Source of the DNA: JALRAP01 sp046302815
GTDB lineage: Bacteria > Bacteroidota > Bacteroidia > AKYH767-A > OLB10
NCBI GenBank assembly: GCA_046302815.1
Contig: JBKCHO010000044.1
Location: forward strand, 1 to 30,242
Reading direction: 5' to 3'
DNA: 30,242 nucleotides
This document shows positions 1 through 7,160 of this stretch, piece after piece. A program made the position numbers and the translations under genes. The stretch's first letter is position 1; each line of letters begins with the position of its first letter. The notes below the pieces were generated by a model. It made no database searches. It worked only from the letters and a program-made list of their open reading frames with translations, and was not told the origin of the DNA.

Positions 1-146
1 TGATTAACTTCATTGTAAATATCTAATCTGCAAACTCCCGTGTCATACCCTGAAAGCATGACATCAACCCAATCTGATGAAGGATTTGGAACTAATGATA
101 TTCGTGGTTGTTTTACAACTGCTGCTATTGCATTTCTATAACTCGT
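1..146 (-). pseudogene. 5'-truncated T9SS type-A sorting domain fragment
   Basis: On the minus strand a frame runs open from just after a TAA (147-149) to the window edge, with no start codon before the conserved part. It encodes a peptide containing ISLVPNPSSDWVDVML followed by CRLDIYN. This is the typical beginning of a type IX secretion C-terminal sorting domain (PNP motif, then alternating beta strands with 'l.IYn'). Such a domain normally sits at the end of a long secreted protein, so what is visible lacks its whole upstream part. The truncation point lies within a few bases of the inverted repeat at 152-212, beyond which the recombinase gene ends. The rest of the domain and its stop lie outside the window. 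It could be a decayed cargo gene or a promoterless domain used by recombination; the sequence does not decide. Confidence 0.6.
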
Positions 147-151
147 TTATA

Positions 152-212
152 TGCGCCAGAAAACAGCCCTATAAGCTCCTGTTTGGTTGTATTGGCGCTG
201 TTTTCTGGCGTA
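152..212. repeat. 14-bp perfect inverted repeat next to the recombinase
   Basis: Arms CGCCAGAAAACAGC (154-167) and GCTGTTTTCTGGCG (197-210) are perfect reverse complements separated by 29 bases. Pairing can extend outward by a G-T and a T-A pair, and inward past one C-C mismatch. Neither side has a T-run, so this is not a canonical rho-independent terminator. It lies 25 bp beyond the stop of the tyrosine recombinase and abuts the point where a T9SS domain is truncated. That placement suggests a recombination or folded single-strand substrate. No canonical integron GTTRRRY core was seen at the arms. Confidence 0.75.
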
Positions 213-235
213 ATATCATAAAGGTAGAAAATGCC

Positions 236-1273
236 TTACAAACTATCAAATGGCGATTTTATTTGCTGAATCATCCTATTGCTTACATGGGTGTAAATCT
301 CGGTGGTCTTGCTGCTTTTATGCCCTAAGAGCTCTTGTATGTATCGCAAATCGGTACCGCTTTCCAGCAAGTGAGTGGCATAGCTGTGACGCAACCAATG
401 CAAGGTAACGGGCTTACGAATACCAGCCTTTGAAACTGCTTGCCGAAGTACCTGCTGCAAACTGCGCTCATCATATTGCTCGCCTCGAATCTGTCCCTCA
501 AACAACCACTTCTCAGGACGGTAACTTTTGTAGTATTCCCTTAGCATTTCCAATAATTTCACGCTTAATGGAACAATCCGGTCTTTCATTCCTTTCGATT
601 GCCGAATCCATACCACTCCACGGTCTGAGTCAATGTCGTGCAACTGAAGCCGCAACAGCTCTCCTCTACGCAAACCACAACCGTAAATGATAGCCAACAT
701 GCACCGGTGTTTCAAATTCCGAGGCGCATCCAACAGATGCTTAACTTCCACTTTGTTTAGAACTGATGGTAACCGATGCTCCCGCCTCGGACGATGCAAT
801 ATGACTTTCAAAGAAAGTCGGTTTCCTGCAAGCTCAAAGTACAATTTCAAGGCGCTCAAAACTTGGTTTTGATAGGAACCCGAACAATTTCGTCTCAGTA
901 TGTAACCGTTATTGAATTCCATCAAATCCTCCTCCGTGAAACTGGCATCTTCCCGCAAGGGAAAATATGCGAAAAATACCCGCAATACCTGCGTGTAAAC
1001 TTGGATGGTGTTTTCGCTATAACGCTTCAGTTGCATCCATTGAACTAGTCTTTTAACCCGTGCCTCAATGGCCTCGTGCTGCTTGGCTGTTTCCATGTGT
1101 TCGAAAAGCATGTTTTTGTACAAACCCTGCAAACATAACCAGGTTGTCAAATATGGGTGGAGATTTAAACGCTTAAATGCAAACAGGTCATCCCATTTCA
1201 GGAAATATGTTGTGATCACAGATAAAGTGTATCGAACCAGACCATGAACTGAGGATGAAGAATGCTCAAGCAA
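236..1273 (-). CDS. Tyrosine recombinase / site-specific integrase (XerD-like)
   Basis: This enzyme cuts and rejoins DNA through a covalent 3'-phosphotyrosine. All catalytic residues of the family are visible, numbered from the first codon: Arg202 in GCGLRRGELL, Lys228 in SKGMKDR, His292 and Arg295 in LHWLRHSYATHLL, His318 in LGHKSS and Tyr327 in EIYTHVS. A SAM-like core-binding domain (QLKRYSENTIQVY, about residues 75-155) precedes the catalytic domain. The extra segment typical of integron IntI between the Lys and the HxxR box is absent. The first ~55 residues look atypical, so translation may start at Met55 (about 1111) or Met60. It lies 89 bp downstream of the RlpA-like gene on the same strand and reads toward the inverted repeat at 152-212. 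It is probably the recombinase for that site; no other phage or transposon gene is present. Confidence 0.92.
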   Translation of the reverse strand: MLEHSSSSVHGLVRYTLSVITTYFLKWDDLFAFKRLNLHPYLTTWLCLQGLYKNMLFEHMETAKQHEAIEARVKRLVQWMQLKRYSENTIQVYTQVLRVFFAYFPLREDASFTEEDLMEFNNGYILRRNCSGSYQNQVLSALKLYFELAGNRLSLKVILHRPRREHRLPSVLNKVEVKHLLDAPRNLKHRCMLAIIYGCGLRRGELLRLQLHDIDSDRGVVWIRQSKGMKDRIVPLSVKLLEMLREYYKSYRPEKWLFEGQIRGEQYDERSLQQVLRQAVSKAGIRKPVTLHWLRHSYATHLLESGTDLRYIQELLGHKSSKTTEIYTHVSNRMIQQIKSPFDSL

Positions 1274-1362
1274 ATGTATCGTCGCCTACAACCAATCCGC
1301 ACCTATCCGGAAGATCCATAACATCAGCGTTCAAAGAATGTGGTTCTGTAAACACCGTCATA

Positions 1363-2094
1363 TCAAAATACGCTACACTCTAAAAACCCCTCCTCACGAA
1401 GTTGCGTCATGATGCGTTTGTCGCCCTCGCGCCTACCCGTGCCTTTCATCAATACATGGAACCGCTTGCGTCCCTTCAACAGCTCATGACCAATGAAAAA
1501 TTGTTGATCGTTTGATTTAAGATAAAGGTCGGCAGCGAAGTAAAGAGCGTGCACCAAATCGGTAGTGGACCAAAAAGAAATGAAGGTCTGCTCCAATGAA
1601 TCGGCGGTTGATTTGGAGCCTGGAATCAATTCTATTTCCGGAATTCCATTCAACTTTACAATTCTGCTTGCACGATAGGTGCTGTCAAGCTCCGGCGAGT
1701 ATTTGAGGATGTTCAATACGCGAACAGAAACAGGAACGACTCCAGCGAGATGCGATTCAATGCGGATGGCGGCAGAACGAGACAAGTCGATGATCCGGTT
1801 ACGAACAAAGGGACCACGATCATTGATTCGCACAATTACATTCTTGCCGTTTTTCAAGTTGACAACATTTACATAAGTATTGAATGGCATGGTCTTGTGA
1901 GCCGCGGTAAAGTCCTTGTTGTCGAATATATCACCACTTGCCGTCCTACGGCCATGAAACTCTTGGCCATAATAGGAAGCACCTCCCTCCTGCGCGGCGC
2001 TTGTATCGATTTGCTGTCCGGCCACATTCGAAAATAGAAACAACCCCATCAGCACATAATAAAGGCTCAATAAAAATGGATGTTTCACATTCAT
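1363..2094 (-). CDS. RlpA-family double-psi beta-barrel protein (septal lytic transglycosylase-like)
   Basis: A secreted cell-wall protein of the RlpA family, whose characterised members cleave peptidoglycan lacking stem peptides at the division septum. Residues 1-26 form a signal peptide ending in NVAGQ. The double-psi beta-barrel spans about 38-125, with SYYGQEFHGRRTASG, TAAHKTMPF and VRINDRGPF. His66 and Asp92 sit 26 residues apart, exactly as the catalytic His/Asp pair of the Pseudomonas enzyme, so activity is plausible. The C-terminal ~70 residues (FISFWSTTDLVHALYFA through RRIMTQLREEGF-like text) may be a diverged SPOR-type fold, but this is uncertain. It sits on the minus strand between an unknown gene and the recombinase, with no obvious terminator on either side. 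Confidence 0.85.
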   Translation of the reverse strand: MNVKHPFLLSLYYVLMGLFLFSNVAGQQIDTSAAQEGGASYYGQEFHGRRTASGDIFDNKDFTAAHKTMPFNTYVNVVNLKNGKNVIVRINDRGPFVRNRIIDLSRSAAIRIESHLAGVVPVSVRVLNILKYSPELDSTYRASRIVKLNGIPEIELIPGSKSTADSLEQTFISFWSTTDLVHALYFAADLYLKSNDQQFFIGHELLKGRKRFHVLMKGTGRREGDKRIMTQLREEGFLECSVF

Positions 2095-2142
2095 TAGGGA
2101 TGAAGGTTGTTTTTATAAAAGTAATAAAAAGATTGAAATGGC

Positions 2143-2712
2143 CTATGCGGTCAGCCTTTTGGTCATGATAGAACCCACATGCTGAAACAGCTCTACAGGA
2201 TTAAAGGTGCGCCATTGCAGCACATCCAATTCACCTCCAAACAACATGTAATAATCTATGTTGAAGGTAGAAAACTCCTTCAGTACATGCTCTCTGAAAT
2301 TGAGGCACACCACCCATCCTTCATCAATATCATCAAACCACTCTTGGTAATAACAATCATCGGAGCCATGGAAATTGAGGACATTTTCTCCAATTAAAAT
2401 AAAGTGGTTTATTCCAGACTCGATTAATTTGTCAATCAAATCGCGCTTGAGGACCATGATGTCATTATTGATGCAGTCGTTCCACTCACCTATCATTTCA
2501 ATGATGGCAAAACACCGGTTGTAGTCGGCGAAAAGAATTTTCAAATAGAGGGTTGAGGAACCGAAATAGTCCCATTGCGGATGTATGTAATAGTTGTAAA
2601 TCGTGTTGGTATACTCGAACTCGCTGTACTCCCGGCCATAAAAAGGCGACAATTCGTCCTCATCGGCGATGTACAAATCCCTCCATCGGTAATATGGTTC
2701 GATATCCTGCAT
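2143..2712 (-). CDS. Conserved-looking hypothetical protein, 189 aa
   Basis: Family not recognised. The protein is acidic and rich in Tyr, Trp and Phe, beginning MQDIEPYYRWRDLY and containing HPQWDYFGSSTLYLK, FILIGENVLNFHGSDDCYY and NIDYYMLFGGELDVLQW. It has no signal peptide or membrane segment, so it is probably cytoplasmic. The central pattern of hydrophobic strands alternating with acidic loops suggests a compact alpha/beta fold. It starts 56 bp downstream of murQ and ends 48 bp upstream of the RlpA-like gene on the same strand, so it could be co-transcribed with cell-wall genes. That is weak evidence for function. Length and frame are clean and no competing frame is convincing. Confidence 0.75.
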   Translation of the reverse strand: MQDIEPYYRWRDLYIADEDELSPFYGREYSEFEYTNTIYNYYIHPQWDYFGSSTLYLKILFADYNRCFAIIEMIGEWNDCINNDIMVLKRDLIDKLIESGINHFILIGENVLNFHGSDDCYYQEWFDDIDEGWVVCLNFREHVLKEFSTFNIDYYMLFGGELDVLQWRTFNPVELFQHVGSIMTKRLTA

Positions 2713-2768
2713 AACAACTCAAATGCTTTGCTAATATAAGTATAAACAGGACGAATTCGGTTGAAAAA

Positions 2769-3581
2769 TCAACCTTTCAAAAAAGCATCCACCGCCTTGC
2801 GCACACTGCCATGTTGCTCCAAAAGCCGCTGCGCCGTTTCGCGGTCAACTCCCGTAGCTGCCATGATCATACGGCAACCCCTATCCACAAGCTTGTTGTT
2901 GCTGAGTTGCATGTCAACCATCTTGTTTCCTTTAACACGACCCAGTCGCACCATCACCGTAGTGGTCACCATGTTCAAAACCAACTTCTGAGCCGTGCCC
3001 GATTTCATCCGCGTAGAGCCTGTAACAAACTCGGGACCAACCACCACTTCTACTGGAAAATCGGCGAAAGCCGCCACCAATGATTCAGGATTGCAAGTGA
3101 TGCAACCAGTTGCTATTCCATTTCTGCGACAATGATCGAGTCCACCCACTACATAGGGGGTTGAGCCGGATGCAGCAATGCCAACAACGATATCCTTGTT
3201 ATTTATATCATACGCCAACAAATCGCGCCAAGCGCCCTCGTAATCGTCTTCGGCAAACTCTACTGCCTTACGAATGGCTGTATCGCCTCCGGCAATAATG
3301 CCCACTACCCTGCCATGTTCTATTCCGTAAGTGGGGGGACATTCAGATGCATCGACAATGCCCAATCTTCCACTGGTGCCTGCTCCAATATAAAAAAGCC
3401 TTCCACCTAATTTCATTTTTTCATAAACCGCATCCGCCAAGTTCACAATAGCCGAAAGCTGCTTTTCTACAGAATGTGCAACAGTTTTATCTTCTCGATT
3501 TATGTTACGCAGCAATTCCTCAGTCGACATCCGCTCCAGCGAGTCGTAGTGCGAATCCGATTCCGTAATGCGTTTTTCCAT
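2769..3581 (-). CDS. murQ: N-acetylmuramic acid 6-phosphate etherase MurQ
   Basis: A cytoplasmic peptidoglycan-recycling enzyme that removes the D-lactyl ether of MurNAc-6-phosphate to give GlcNAc-6-phosphate and lactate. The SIS fold is clear, with the sugar-phosphate loop YIGAGTSGRLG at 64-74. The signature VDASECPPTYG carries Glu80, and EFAEDDYEGA carries Glu111; these correspond to the two essential acids of the E. coli enzyme with a constant offset of three. TGSTRMKSGTAQK and the C-terminal UBA-like helical tail (AATGVDRETAQRLLEQHG) complete the family pattern. Its 270 residues are slightly short for the family but both ends look intact. It begins three bases after the stop of the fused E1 gene and is almost certainly translated from the same mRNA. 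The pairing with a 2-oxoacid dehydrogenase has no evident metabolic logic. Confidence 0.95.
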   Translation of the reverse strand: MEKRITESDSHYDSLERMSTEELLRNINREDKTVAHSVEKQLSAIVNLADAVYEKMKLGGRLFYIGAGTSGRLGIVDASECPPTYGIEHGRVVGIIAGGDTAIRKAVEFAEDDYEGAWRDLLAYDINNKDIVVGIAASGSTPYVVGGLDHCRRNGIATGCITCNPESLVAAFADFPVEVVVGPEFVTGSTRMKSGTAQKLVLNMVTTTVMVRLGRVKGNKMVDMQLSNNKLVDRGCRMIMAATGVDRETAQRLLEQHGSVRKAVDAFLKG

Positions 3582-3584
3582 GAA

Positions 3585-6008
3585 TCAATAAACAGCAGGA
3601 TACAATCCCGGGTTGCAACGGCGTACCATTTCATAAGCCGTATCAAAAACATCCTCCACATTGGGTTTCGAAAAATAATCCCCGTCGGAACCATAAGCCG
3701 GACGATGTGCTTTAGCTGAAAGAGTTACAGGTGGCATTTCAAGATAATCGAATGCGCCCTGGTCTTCCACCACCTGCTGGTACATGTAGGCAGTGGCGCC
3801 ACCCGGAACATCTTCATCCACAAAAAGTACCTTGTTGGTCTTTTTAACAGATTCCAAAATCATTTGATGGATATCGAATGGCAACAAAGTTTGAACATCC
3901 ACTACCTCGCATGAAACACCGGCTTGTTCCAGTTGTAGTGCGGCATCCATCACAATGCGACAACAGGAGCCATAGGTTACAATCGTAATATCTTCACCCG
4001 AACGAAGTACCTCAGGTACACCAAGCGGCAAACGGTATTCACCTATGTTGGATGGCATTTTTTCCTTAACGCGGTATCCATTCAACGGCTCAATGATGAC
4101 TGCTGCATCATCCGAAGCCATGATGGTATTGTAGAAACCCGCCGCCTGAGTCATATTACGAGGTGTAAGCAAATAAATGCCGCGCATAGAACCCAACATC
4201 ATCGATATGGGTGAGCCGCTATGCCATACGCCTTCCAAACGATGACCACGGGTGCTGATGATCATTGGTGCTTTTTGCCCACCCTTCGTACGGTACTGCA
4301 AACACGCCAAATCATCGGAAATGACAGTCAATGCATAAATCAGATAATCGAGGTATTGTATCTCGGCTATGGGACGCAATCCGCGCAAAGCGAGACCGAT
4401 GCCCTGACCGATAATGGTGGCTTCTCGAATTCCGGTATCCATAACACGAAGCTTACCGTATTTCTCTTGGAGACCAGCCCAAGTTTGGTTTACTCCACCA
4501 ATATGACCTACATCTTCCCCGAAAGATAGCATCTCGGGGTATTTCTCAAGCAAACTATCGAAGTTGGCTTGCAAGATCTCGCGGGCATCTACAGCGGGCG
4601 CGTCGGGCTGGTATTGTGGTGCTATCGGTGAAACCGACATAGCATTTGATGATGATTGACTGTAGAGATGCGAACCATATCGATCTGAATTCAAACGGTC
4701 GTAGTCGGCCAACCATCGCTTGGCGGCTTCCCTTGCGGGAGATGCCTGTCCGCGGGTGATGCGCAAAGCATGGCGCATGGATGATATGATATCGCGTCGT
4801 TCCACATCGGGCTTTTCGAACAATCCATTCCGAATGGCTGCGATATGCTCTCCGCCGATGAGAGATTTCAACGAATCTAGATGAGCCGCCACCGAATCCA
4901 ATTCGGCACGAATGGCATTTCGATGTGCCTCCCATGCGCGCTTGCGAGCATCGGCTACTGCAACCTTGGCTTGGGATTCAACCTCGTCGAGCTCCAACTC
5001 CGTAGCCAATGCAGAGGAAATCATCCATTCGCGCATCTTACGGATGCAATCGAATTCATCCTCCCACTGCAATCTCTCTTTTGATTTGTATCGTTCATGA
5101 GAACCAGAGGTCGAGTGACCTTGCGGCTGCGTCATCTCCTGGATGTGAAAAAGAACCGGAGTGTGATTTTCGCGGCATTCGGCGATTCCCTTCTCGTAGG
5201 TCTCCACCAAACCGGGGTAGTCCCAACCCTTGCAGTTGAATATTCGATAACCAGGTCGATCATCTGTTTTCTCGAAGCCACGAAGCGCATCGGAAATGCT
5301 TTGCTTGATGGTTTGAAATTTCTGAGGAACGGAAATACCATAACCATCGTCCCAAACAGAAATTGCCATGGGGACTTGCAAAACACCAGCTGCGTTCAAA
5401 GTCTCCCAGAACAATCCTTCGGAAGTACTGGCATCGCCAATGGTACCGAATGCAACTTCGTTTCCGGAAATGGAAAAACGCTTGAACTTATCGTTCTGCA
5501 GCGCAGGGTTCTGTCGGTATAGTTTGGATGCCAATGCCAGTCCGAGAAGTCGAGGCATTTGTCCTCCTGTTGGAGAAATATCGGCAGATGAATTCTTGCT
5601 TTTCGTCAAATCGCGGAACTGACCATTCTCATCCAGCAGTCGCGTGGAGAAATGTCCGTTCATAAGTCGACCTGCTGATGCGGGCTCGGCATTCACATCG
5701 GGATTGGCGTACAGCTGTGCAAAAAACTCTTGAATTGTGAGCAATCCTGAGGCAAACATGAATGTTTGATCGCGGTAGTATCCCGAACGGAAATCACCTT
5801 TTTTAAACGCTCGGGCCATGGCCAACTGGGCCACTTCCTTGCCATCACCGAAAATGCCAAACTTGGCCTTACCTGTTAAGACCTCTTTCCGTCCAGTTAA
5901 ACTAGCCTGACGGCTTTCGCAAGCTATACGATAATCGCTAATTACCGATTGCTTGAACTCATCGAAAGTCATACCGGTTTGGGTGTTTCCGGCGGAATTG
6001 GAATTCAT
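3585..6008 (-). CDS. Fused alpha/beta E1 component of a branched-chain (2-oxoisovalerate-type) 2-oxoacid dehydrogenase
   Basis: Thiamine-diphosphate-dependent decarboxylase subunit of a 2-oxoacid dehydrogenase complex; it hands an acyl group to the lipoyl E2. Residues 1 to about 420 are the alpha part, with the ThDP/Mg motif GDASTSEGLFWETLNAAG (191-208) ending at DDGYGIS, and the regulatory-loop-like segment QGHSTSGSHERYKS. Residues ~465-807 are the beta part, with LLEKYPEMLSFGEDVGHIGG, RVMDTGIREATIIGQGIGLA and a transketolase C-terminal domain (DITIVTYGSCCRIVMDAA, VLFVDEDVPGGA). The fusion into 807 residues matches the form known from Bacteroidota. Substrate cannot be fixed from sequence; branched-chain 2-oxoacids are most likely. 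A TAnnTTTG box lies 24 bp upstream of the start and a 7-bp repeat array lies further upstream; murQ follows directly. Confidence 0.93.
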   Translation of the reverse strand: MNSNSAGNTQTGMTFDEFKQSVISDYRIACESRQASLTGRKEVLTGKAKFGIFGDGKEVAQLAMARAFKKGDFRSGYYRDQTFMFASGLLTIQEFFAQLYANPDVNAEPASAGRLMNGHFSTRLLDENGQFRDLTKSKNSSADISPTGGQMPRLLGLALASKLYRQNPALQNDKFKRFSISGNEVAFGTIGDASTSEGLFWETLNAAGVLQVPMAISVWDDGYGISVPQKFQTIKQSISDALRGFEKTDDRPGYRIFNCKGWDYPGLVETYEKGIAECRENHTPVLFHIQEMTQPQGHSTSGSHERYKSKERLQWEDEFDCIRKMREWMISSALATELELDEVESQAKVAVADARKRAWEAHRNAIRAELDSVAAHLDSLKSLIGGEHIAAIRNGLFEKPDVERRDIISSMRHALRITRGQASPAREAAKRWLADYDRLNSDRYGSHLYSQSSSNAMSVSPIAPQYQPDAPAVDAREILQANFDSLLEKYPEMLSFGEDVGHIGGVNQTWAGLQEKYGKLRVMDTGIREATIIGQGIGLALRGLRPIAEIQYLDYLIYALTVISDDLACLQYRTKGGQKAPMIISTRGHRLEGVWHSGSPISMMLGSMRGIYLLTPRNMTQAAGFYNTIMASDDAAVIIEPLNGYRVKEKMPSNIGEYRLPLGVPEVLRSGEDITIVTYGSCCRIVMDAALQLEQAGVSCEVVDVQTLLPFDIHQMILESVKKTNKVLFVDEDVPGGATAYMYQQVVEDQGAFDYLEMPPVTLSAKAHRPAYGSDGDYFSKPNVEDVFDTAYEMVRRCNPGLYPAVY

Positions 6009-6031
6009 GTTGTACTGGTAAGATGGGATTA

Positions 6032-6039
6032 CAAAAATA
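6032..6039 (-). promoter_or_regulatory. Bacteroidota -7 box for the E1-murQ unit
   Basis: The minus strand reads TATTTTTG, a perfect fit to TAnnTTTG, ending 23 bp before the E1 start codon. That would give a leader of roughly 17 nt. No good -33 TTG is seen at the usual spacing, so the assignment rests on the -7 element and its position. Confidence 0.4.
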
Positions 6040-6144
6040 AGAAAAAAGAGGCAGGATTAAATAATTGAAAACCAATTGATAGGTAGAGGTGGGAGGCGGC
6101 AGTGGGAGGAAGGAAGTAGCAGTAGCAGTATTCCTTTTGGCGGT

Positions 6145-6228
6145 TGACTTTTGACTAATAACTATTGACCAGTGACTATTGACTAGTGACCAATGACTAA
6201 TGACTAGTGACTAGTGACCAATTCTCAA
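6145..6228. repeat. Imperfect 7-bp tandem repeat (TGACNNN, about 12 units)
   Basis: Twelve consecutive heptamers begin TGAC (one TAAC), followed mostly by tag, taa, tat, cag or caa. They run from 6145 to the last codons and stop of the prenyltransferase gene. The array sits between the E1 promoter and that gene. A heptamer is not a multiple of three, and slippage would change promoter-upstream length rather than a coding frame. Confidence 0.8.
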
Positions 6229-7085
6229 ACCAGCATGTCACTGACTGCGAAAGCCATGAACACCATACTCGCTATTCCGTTTGCGGTGAAAAAGGCGAGA
6301 TTTATACGGCTCATATCACCCGAACCGGCAACACGGTGTTGGAAAAAGAGCAAGGTGGTAAAGAGAGCCCAACCGATGAAGTAAATCCAACCGAAATCGT
6401 GCAACATGAAAGGGATTATCAAAAGCAGTGCGGTTCCAACATGCAGCATGCGTGAAACAGTTAGCGCACCTTTAATTCCCAAGGCCGCTGGTATGGAGTG
6501 CAAATGATTTTGACGATCGAATTCGGCGTCTTGCAATGCGTAGATGATATCAAACCCTCCAACCCAAGTAATGACAGCCAAACCAATCATGATGGGCAAC
6601 CAATCGAAATGGCCTGTTACAGCAAGGTATGCACCTACGGGGGCGAGCGACAAACCCAGTCCAAGTACGATGTGGCTTAAAGCCGTGAATCGTTTGGTAA
6701 GGCTATATCCGAGAACGACCAGAAGGGCTATTGGCGAAAGATAAAAGCAGAGGTCGTTGATTTGATATGCACTGGCCATGAAGGCTACGGACATTACAAG
6801 CGTGAACAACAGAGCAGAGTTGGCTTGAATGATACCAGCAGGGATCTCCCTGGCGGCAGTCCGGGTATTCTTCGCATCAATTTTGCGATCCGACCAGCGA
6901 TTGAAAGCCATCGCCGCAGAGCGAGCAAAAACCATACAAAGCAAAACCCATAAAGCCTTTACAGGCGGCACATGAAATTCAACTGTGCGCAAGCCGGATA
7001 CGAAACCTATGGCTGCAAAAGGCATAGCAAACACCGTATGGCTGAATTTGATGAGCGAAAGGTAGTTGGAGATGGTCCGCAACAT
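6225..7085 (-). CDS. UbiA-family polyprenyltransferase (4-hydroxybenzoate / MqnP-like)
   Basis: An integral-membrane enzyme that attaches a polyprenyl chain to an aromatic acid in quinone biosynthesis. Both Asp-rich motifs of the family are present: NRWSDRKID (Asn62, Asp66, Asp70) and DIIYALQDAEFD (Asp179, Tyr182, Asp186, Asp190), which bind the prenyl diphosphate through Mg. About eight or nine hydrophobic helices span the 286 residues. In menaquinone-using Bacteroidota, UbiA-like proteins of this type often serve the futalosine pathway (MqnP), but MenA-pathway or 4-hydroxybenzoate use cannot be excluded. No other quinone gene lies nearby. It is divergent from ettA across 75 bp. The -7 box TACCTTTG at 7093-7100 would start transcription almost at the ATG. 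Confidence 0.9.
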   Translation of the reverse strand: MLRTISNYLSLIKFSHTVFAMPFAAIGFVSGLRTVEFHVPPVKALWVLLCMVFARSAAMAFNRWSDRKIDAKNTRTAAREIPAGIIQANSALLFTLVMSVAFMASAYQINDLCFYLSPIALLVVLGYSLTKRFTALSHIVLGLGLSLAPVGAYLAVTGHFDWLPIMIGLAVITWVGGFDIIYALQDAEFDRQNHLHSIPAALGIKGALTVSRMLHVGTALLLIIPFMLHDFGWIYFIGWALFTTLLFFQHRVAGSGDMSRINLAFFTANGIASMVFMAFAVSDMLV

Positions 7086-7092
7086 AATGGCA

Positions 7093-7100
7093 CAAAGGTA
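7093..7100 (-). promoter_or_regulatory. Bacteroidota -7 box for the prenyltransferase gene
   Basis: The minus strand reads TACCTTTG, a perfect TAnnTTTG, eight bases before the start codon at 7085. Transcription would therefore begin at or within a base or two of the ATG, suggesting a leaderless or nearly leaderless mRNA. No strong -33 element was found. Confidence 0.35.
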
Positions 7101-7160
7101 GTGAGGCTAAAGGGAATTTGTTAAATTCGCATTCCCATCCTAAAAACCACAAAACAGACC

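Noticed and set aside
152..212. Canonical integron attC site next to an integron integrase
   Set aside because: The recombinase lacks the IntI-specific insertion and the arms contain no GTTRRRY/RYYYAAC cores; only an unclassified inverted repeat is claimed.
152..212. Rho-independent terminator of the recombinase gene
   Set aside because: No T-run follows the stem on either strand and the loop is long (29 bases).
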